A stretch of DNA of 9,440 nt from Chitinophagaceae bacterium (GTDB lineage Bacteria > Bacteroidota > Bacteroidia > Chitinophagales > Chitinophagaceae), in assembly GCA_025351145.1 (NCBI GenBank), contig JANXWM010000778.1:1-9440 (forward strand), in the 5' to 3' direction. Below are positions 6,839 through 9,440 of the stretch, in pieces. The notes under the pieces are model-generated. The model did no database searches, was not told the origin of the DNA, and was given only the letters and a program-made list of their open reading frames with translations. A program made the translations under genes and the position numbers. Position 1 is the first letter of the stretch, and every line of letters begins with the position of its first letter.

Positions 6839-6862
6839 ATACATCAGTTATTATATACCAAA
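6834..6862 (-). promoter_or_regulatory. Bacteroidota-type promoter of the SPFH/RHH operon
   Basis: Read on the minus strand, TTTG (6862-6859) is followed by a 17-base spacer and TATATTTG (6841-6834), which fits TAnnTTTG exactly. The start codon at 6803 would leave a leader of roughly 25 bases. The spacer is at the short end of the usual range. Confidence 0.5.
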
Positions 6863-6977
6863 ATTATTTTTTACAAATGGTTTAGAATGCTGAAAGATGG
6901 TTCCAAATGATTTTTATTTTTTTGCATTACAATAACAGGAAGAAAGAACTTTTGTATTTCCTGCTCAAAAAAGTGAT

Positions 6978-7040
6978 GCAGTACAAGTGTGCGACGCAAC
7001 GAAAGCTTCATTCCTGTTTATAGCCGGGTTAATAAAAATG
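6978..7040. repeat. Single dispersed repeat arm upstream of the MgtC-family gene
   Basis: The inverted core at 6981-7000 (GTACAAGTGTGCGACGCAAC) has two mismatches to the consensus. It is preceded by ATGCA ('right-arm' type) and followed by GAAAGCTTCAT and the distal end GCCGGGTTAATAAA (7023-7036), an exact inverted match to 648-661. The arm ends 39 bp before the ATG of the MgtC-family gene, so that gene's leader is largely repeat-derived. Confidence 0.8.
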
Positions 7041-7079
7041 CCTTTATATATTCAATGATCTATTTCGTAAATTACAGGT

Positions 7080-7715
7080 ATGAATATTTTAACTACAGAT
7101 ATTATCAGGCTGCTGATAGCTGTTTGCATTGGCGGACTTATTGGCGCAGAAAGGGAATACCGTTCCAAGTCGGCAGGTCTGCGCACCATGATACTGGTAT
7201 GCGCCGGCTCCTGTTTATTTACAATGCTTTCGCAGCATATTGGCGGCTCAAACAATGGCGACCGTATTGCTGCCAATATTATTACAGGGATTGGTTTTCT
7301 TGGTGCAGGTGTAATTTTTAAAGATGAAAACAGGGTGAATGGTATTACAACCGCTACTGCTATCTGGATGATTGCTGCGCTGGGAATGGCCGTGGGTGCG
7401 GGATATATTCAAACAGCTTGCATAGCCGCAGTGGTAATGCTGCTGGTATTAAGCACATTGGTGCTTTTACAAAACATCATCAGTAAAATGAATCAATTGC
7501 GCAACTACCGCATTGTTTGTCCATTCAGGCAGGAAACTTTAAGCAAATATGAACTTCTGTTTAAAACATGCGGCCTTAAGGCACTGCGTGGCAACCAAAG
7601 TAAAACGGGCCAAGAAATTACGGGTTACTGGCTGGTGCAGGGCCCGGTAAAAAATCACGAAAAATTTATTCAGCTTTTATTGAACGATGCGGAAGTAAAA
7701 GAATTCGATTTTTAG
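7080..7715 (+). CDS. MgtC/SapB-family membrane protein
   Basis: A 211-residue inner-membrane protein. The N-terminal half has about five hydrophobic helices (8-23, 34-50, 64-80, 90-107, 110-130) and the strongly conserved MgtC blocks: GGLIGAEREYRSKSAGLRTM (18-37), ITGIGFLGAGVIFKD (68-82) and GITTATAIWMIAALGMAVG (88-106). The soluble C-terminal part (about 142-211) has the size of the small ACT-like domain found in longer members. Salmonella MgtC is a virulence factor that acts on the F-ATP synthase under low Mg2+. Most environmental relatives are uncharacterised, and the Mg2+ transporter label is not established. The ATG at 7080 places the first helix right after the start. The stop lies 16 bp from the convergent MORN-like gene's stop, with no terminator in between. 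Confidence 0.92.
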   Translation: MNILTTDIIRLLIAVCIGGLIGAEREYRSKSAGLRTMILVCAGSCLFTMLSQHIGGSNNGDRIAANIITGIGFLGAGVIFKDENRVNGITTATAIWMIAALGMAVGAGYIQTACIAAVVMLLVLSTLVLLQNIISKMNQLRNYRIVCPFRQETLSKYELLFKTCGLKALRGNQSKTGQEITGYWLVQGPVKNHEKFIQLLLNDAEVKEFDF

Positions 7716-7731
7716 AAACCAGTTTTACAGC

Positions 7732-8415
7732 TTACTGCACGCCGGTAGCGCCATCTCTTACTTTCACCTTCTTTTTGTTACTATTTTTCTTTTCATAAAG
7801 CAAAACCTCTTTTGGTTTTACTTTAGAAACGCTGTCGGCTTTTACTGTGTAAGTGCTGTCAGAAATAATCTTTGCGCTATTGGTTTTCTTTTCGGGAACA
7901 ACAAGCTGGTCGAGAACGTATTCTTCTGTTTTTGTAATAGCACCTGTTTCAGCATTATAATAATTCCACGTACCCTGCTTAACACTGGATGCATCTACTT
8001 TTACAATCTTTTTATACACTGCATCACTGTGCAGGTCGGGCACATCAATGGTATCGTAAGGGCTTTTGGGGTCAATAGCCCGCCAGCTTTCCAGGCGTTC
8101 AATACCGTAAATATTGTAATATGCACAGTTGGCATTTTTATAACCCCACCTGAAATTTTCTATTGACATAATATCGCCCATCAACGTGTAAGTTCTCCAT
8201 GCACCTTCTTTTTTATCGTCTTTGTAAATGCCCTCCTGGTCGTATCCCGGCTCGCCGCGCAGGCTCTCCATATGCAATACCCATTTGCCCTGTTTAAGAT
8301 TATTAAAATCTGTACAGTTAAGGGTGTCTCCCTTTACGCCAATCTTATACGTTTTGCATTGTGCAAACGATGAAAGATTGATTAGTAACCCTATAAATAA
8401 TAATGATAATCGCAT
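7732..8415 (-). CDS. Secreted MORN-like repeat protein, function unknown
   Basis: A 227-residue protein beginning with a clear signal peptide (MRLSLLFIGLLINLSSFAQ, 1-19), the 'FAQ' ending being typical of Bacteroidota exported proteins. The next residue is Cys20, but the preceding residues do not form a good lipobox, so lipid attachment is doubtful. The mature part has MORN-like or YwqK-like motifs: QGKWVLH (42-48), EGIYKDDKKEGAWRTYTLMG (61-80) with ENFRWG (86-91), and KQGTWNYYNAETGAITKTEEY (146-166). Such motifs are short beta-hairpins used in protein or membrane contacts; no enzyme signature is present. The last ~30 residues are lysine-rich and probably unstructured. It is transcribed alone on the minus strand. 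Its immediate upstream DNA is the distal end of a repeat arm, which may supply the promoter. No gene name can be given. Confidence 0.75.
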   Translation of the reverse strand: MRLSLLFIGLLINLSSFAQCKTYKIGVKGDTLNCTDFNNLKQGKWVLHMESLRGEPGYDQEGIYKDDKKEGAWRTYTLMGDIMSIENFRWGYKNANCAYYNIYGIERLESWRAIDPKSPYDTIDVPDLHSDAVYKKIVKVDASSVKQGTWNYYNAETGAITKTEEYVLDQLVVPEKKTNSAKIISDSTYTVKADSVSKVKPKEVLLYEKKNSNKKKVKVRDGATGVQ

Positions 8416-8424
8416 AAAAATATT

Positions 8425-8515
8425 TTAAAGAATTATGAACCAAACTTTAGTTTAATAAGCATCGTCCCTTGCGTCGCACTCTTGTACATTAAGTACATTT
8501 TTGAGCTATGGCTTC
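8425..8515. repeat. Single dispersed repeat arm upstream of the MORN-like gene
   Basis: Perfect core CTTGCGTCGCACTCTTGTAC at 8468-8487. On the proximal side ATTTTTGAGCTATGGCT (about 8497-8513) matches ATTTTTTGAGCTTTAGGCT in composite repeat 1, making this a 'left-arm' copy. On the distal side the reverse complement reads AAGTTTGGTTCATAATT, paralleling AAGCCCGGCTCATAAAT of composite repeat 2. The distal end lies about 10 bp from the start codon at 8415. Confidence 0.75.
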
Positions 8516-8541
8516 CAGAATCCAAACCGCTGTAAATACGG

Positions 8542-8976
8542 TTAACCCGCAACCTTTTTATTTCCCTCAAACCATTTCACTGCCAGTTCGTAGCCTTTCA
8601 ATCCCAACCCGCTGATGGTTCCCCTGCACTTTGCCGATACATGTGAAACCTTCCTGAAATCTTCCCTCGCATGTACATTGCTGATGTGTACTTCTATCAC
8701 CGGTGCTGTAATGGCTGCAACCGCATCACCCAAAGCAACAGAAGTATGCGTGTAACCACCGGGGTTTATCACAATGCCATCCACACTAAAACCAACCCTT
8801 TGCAATTCATTGATCAGCTCACCCTCCACATTGCTCTGGTAATAACTAAACGTTATACCCGGGAATAAATTTTGCAGGGAATCATAATACTGCTCAAAGG
8901 TTTGAGAACCGTAAATACCCGGTTTCCTTGTACCCAGCAGGTTTAAGTTGGGCCCGTTTATGATCGCTATATTCAT
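8542..8976 (-). CDS. aroQ: Type II 3-dehydroquinate dehydratase
   Basis: Catalyses dehydration of 3-dehydroquinate to 3-dehydroshikimate, the third step of the shikimate pathway for aromatic amino acids, in the cytoplasm as a dodecamer. The frame opens at an ATG at 8985, but the ATG at 8976 gives MNIAIINGPNLNLLG, the normal type II N-terminus, and a typical length of 144 residues, so it is preferred. In that numbering Arg17 and Tyr22 (R-KPGIYG) form the active-site lid, with the Tyr as catalytic base. The substrate site includes Asn71 and His77 in NPGGYTHTSVALGDA. EVHISNVHAREDFR supplies Glu95, the catalytic His97 and Arg108. All key residues are present. It is unrelated to type I AroD. No other shikimate gene is adjacent. 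The gene is divergent from the methyltransferase gene, and a repeat arm sits beyond its stop. Confidence 0.96.
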   Translation of the reverse strand: MNIAIINGPNLNLLGTRKPGIYGSQTFEQYYDSLQNLFPGITFSYYQSNVEGELINELQRVGFSVDGIVINPGGYTHTSVALGDAVAAITAPVIEVHISNVHAREDFRKVSHVSAKCRGTISGLGLKGYELAVKWFEGNKKVAG

Positions 8977-9015
8977 CGTAAGCATTTATTAAATATCCGT
9001 TTTATCTGCCTGCTG

Positions 9016-9023
9016 CAAAAATA
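9016..9023 (-). promoter_or_regulatory. Possible -7 promoter element of aroQ
   Basis: On the minus strand TATTTTTG fits TAnnTTTG and lies about 40 bases upstream of the aroQ ATG. No TTG is found at the expected -33 spacing, so the call is weak. Confidence 0.3.
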
Positions 9024-9050
9024 TAAATACGGTAAGCATTACAGCACTAA

Positions 9051-9080
9051 TTGCCACAGATGAAAAAATAATTAACTTTC
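9051..9080 (+). promoter_or_regulatory. Possible promoter of the methyltransferase gene
   Basis: TTG at 9051-9053, a 19-base spacer and TAACTTTC at 9073-9080 (one mismatch to TAnnTTTG). The ATG follows at 9089, giving a very short leader, similar to the arrangement before the CNNM-type gene. Confidence 0.4.
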
Positions 9081-9088
9081 CATCCTTC

Positions 9089-9440
9089 ATGGAGCATTTA
9101 TACTATACTTATTATCAGAGCCCGGTAGGCCTGCTCAGGATAGGCGGCACTGACAGCTATATTGCAGAGCTGAGCTTTATAGACAACAACGACCAGATGA
9201 CCTACGGCGAGCCGGGTGTAAGCGAAGTAATGCACCAGTGTACCGAAGAGCTGATCGAATTCTTCAACGGCAAACGCAGGAACTTTGATATACCGGTGTA
9301 CCAGGAAGGCACAGCCTTTCAGCAAAGGGTATGGGGCGAGCTGGTGAATATTGGCTTTGGCAAAACGATCAGTTATATGGATTTGGCCAAAAAGCTGGGC
9401 GACCCTAAAGTAATACGTGCGGCTGCCAGCACCAATGGTA
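9089..9440 (+). CDS. Methylated-DNA-[protein]-cysteine S-methyltransferase, 5' part (3' end outside window)
   Basis: The first 117 codons of a suicide DNA-repair enzyme that transfers the methyl group from O6-methylguanine to its own cysteine. The N-terminal ribonuclease-like domain (1 to about 68) starts YYQSPVGLLRIGG (8-20) and ends in FFNGKRRNFDIPV (58-70). The DNA-binding domain begins GTAFQQRVWGELVNIGFGKTISYMDLA (74-100) and reaches KVIRAAASTNG (107-117). Arg110 corresponds to the arginine finger and Tyr96 to the conserved SY of the family. The PCHRV active-site motif would fall just past the window end, so catalytic competence cannot be checked. Length and pattern fit the single-domain Ogt type. 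An AdaA-type N-terminal zinc domain is absent, since the ATG lies directly before the conserved YYxSPxG start. Confidence 0.92.
   Translation, partial: MEHLYYTYYQSPVGLLRIGGTDSYIAELSFIDNNDQMTYGEPGVSEVMHQCTEELIEFFNGKRRNFDIPVYQEGTAFQQRVWGELVNIGFGKTISYMDLAKKLGDPKVIRAAASTNG

Noticed and set aside
6936..6963. CAGGAA...TTCCTG inverted repeat upstream of the MgtC-family gene
   Set aside because: Only six base pairs around a 16-base loop with no T-tract; likely chance in AT-rich sequence.
648..8515. Repeat arms as a CRISPR array
   Set aside because: The copies are 0.1-3 kb apart, in both orientations, without regular spacers or cas genes.
9098..9325. 75-codon minus-strand open frame
   Set aside because: It is antisense to the methyltransferase coding sequence, which shows clear family motifs on the plus strand.

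Overview
The window looks like chromosomal DNA from a member of the Bacteroidota, most likely a Chitinophagaceae-type bacterium. The base composition is moderately AT-rich, start codons lack Shine-Dalgarno sequences, and several upstream regions carry the phylum's TTG / TAnnTTTG promoter pattern. The gene content fits as well: a TonB-dependent receptor and proteins with C-terminal tails like those of type IX secretion cargo. The genus is inferred from general resemblance only.

Layout. Bases 1-613 hold the 3' end of a TonB-dependent outer-membrane receptor. Bases 949-2250 encode a complete CNNM/CorC-type membrane protein (DUF21, CBS pair, CorC_HlyC) behind a good phylum-type promoter. A 930-bp stretch without a gene follows (2251-3180). 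It contains a composite inverted repeat, a 15-bp perfect hairpin and an isolated terminator-like hairpin. Bases 3181-4338 and 4605-5531 are tandem paralogues of an exported family with a CX4CH motif (choice-of-anchor-V-like) and type-IX-like C-terminal tails. They end at a strong terminator. On the minus strand, an SPFH/band-7 membrane protein (5928-6803) and a ribbon-helix-helix DNA-binding protein (5704-5913) form a two-gene operon, and a palindrome overlaps its promoter. Bases 7080-7715 (+) encode an MgtC/SapB-family membrane protein. It converges on a secreted MORN-like hypothetical protein (7732-8415, -). Bases 8542-8985 (-) encode type II 3-dehydroquinate dehydratase (AroQ). From 9089 to the window end runs the 5' part of a methylated-DNA-cysteine S-methyltransferase gene.

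The most striking feature that the genes do not explain is a dispersed intergenic repeat family with the core CTTGCGTCGCACTCTTGTAC. There are seven arms in 9.4 kb, all between genes. Four form two head-to-head pairs and three are single. The arms are about 60 bp long with a recurring distal end (GCCGGGTTAATAAA-like), which suggests a REPIN/MITE-like non-autonomous element; no transposase gene is visible here. Apart from the SPFH/RHH pair and the tandem paralogues, the genes look like independent units of housekeeping and envelope function. No defence system, CRISPR array, tRNA or rRNA was seen.
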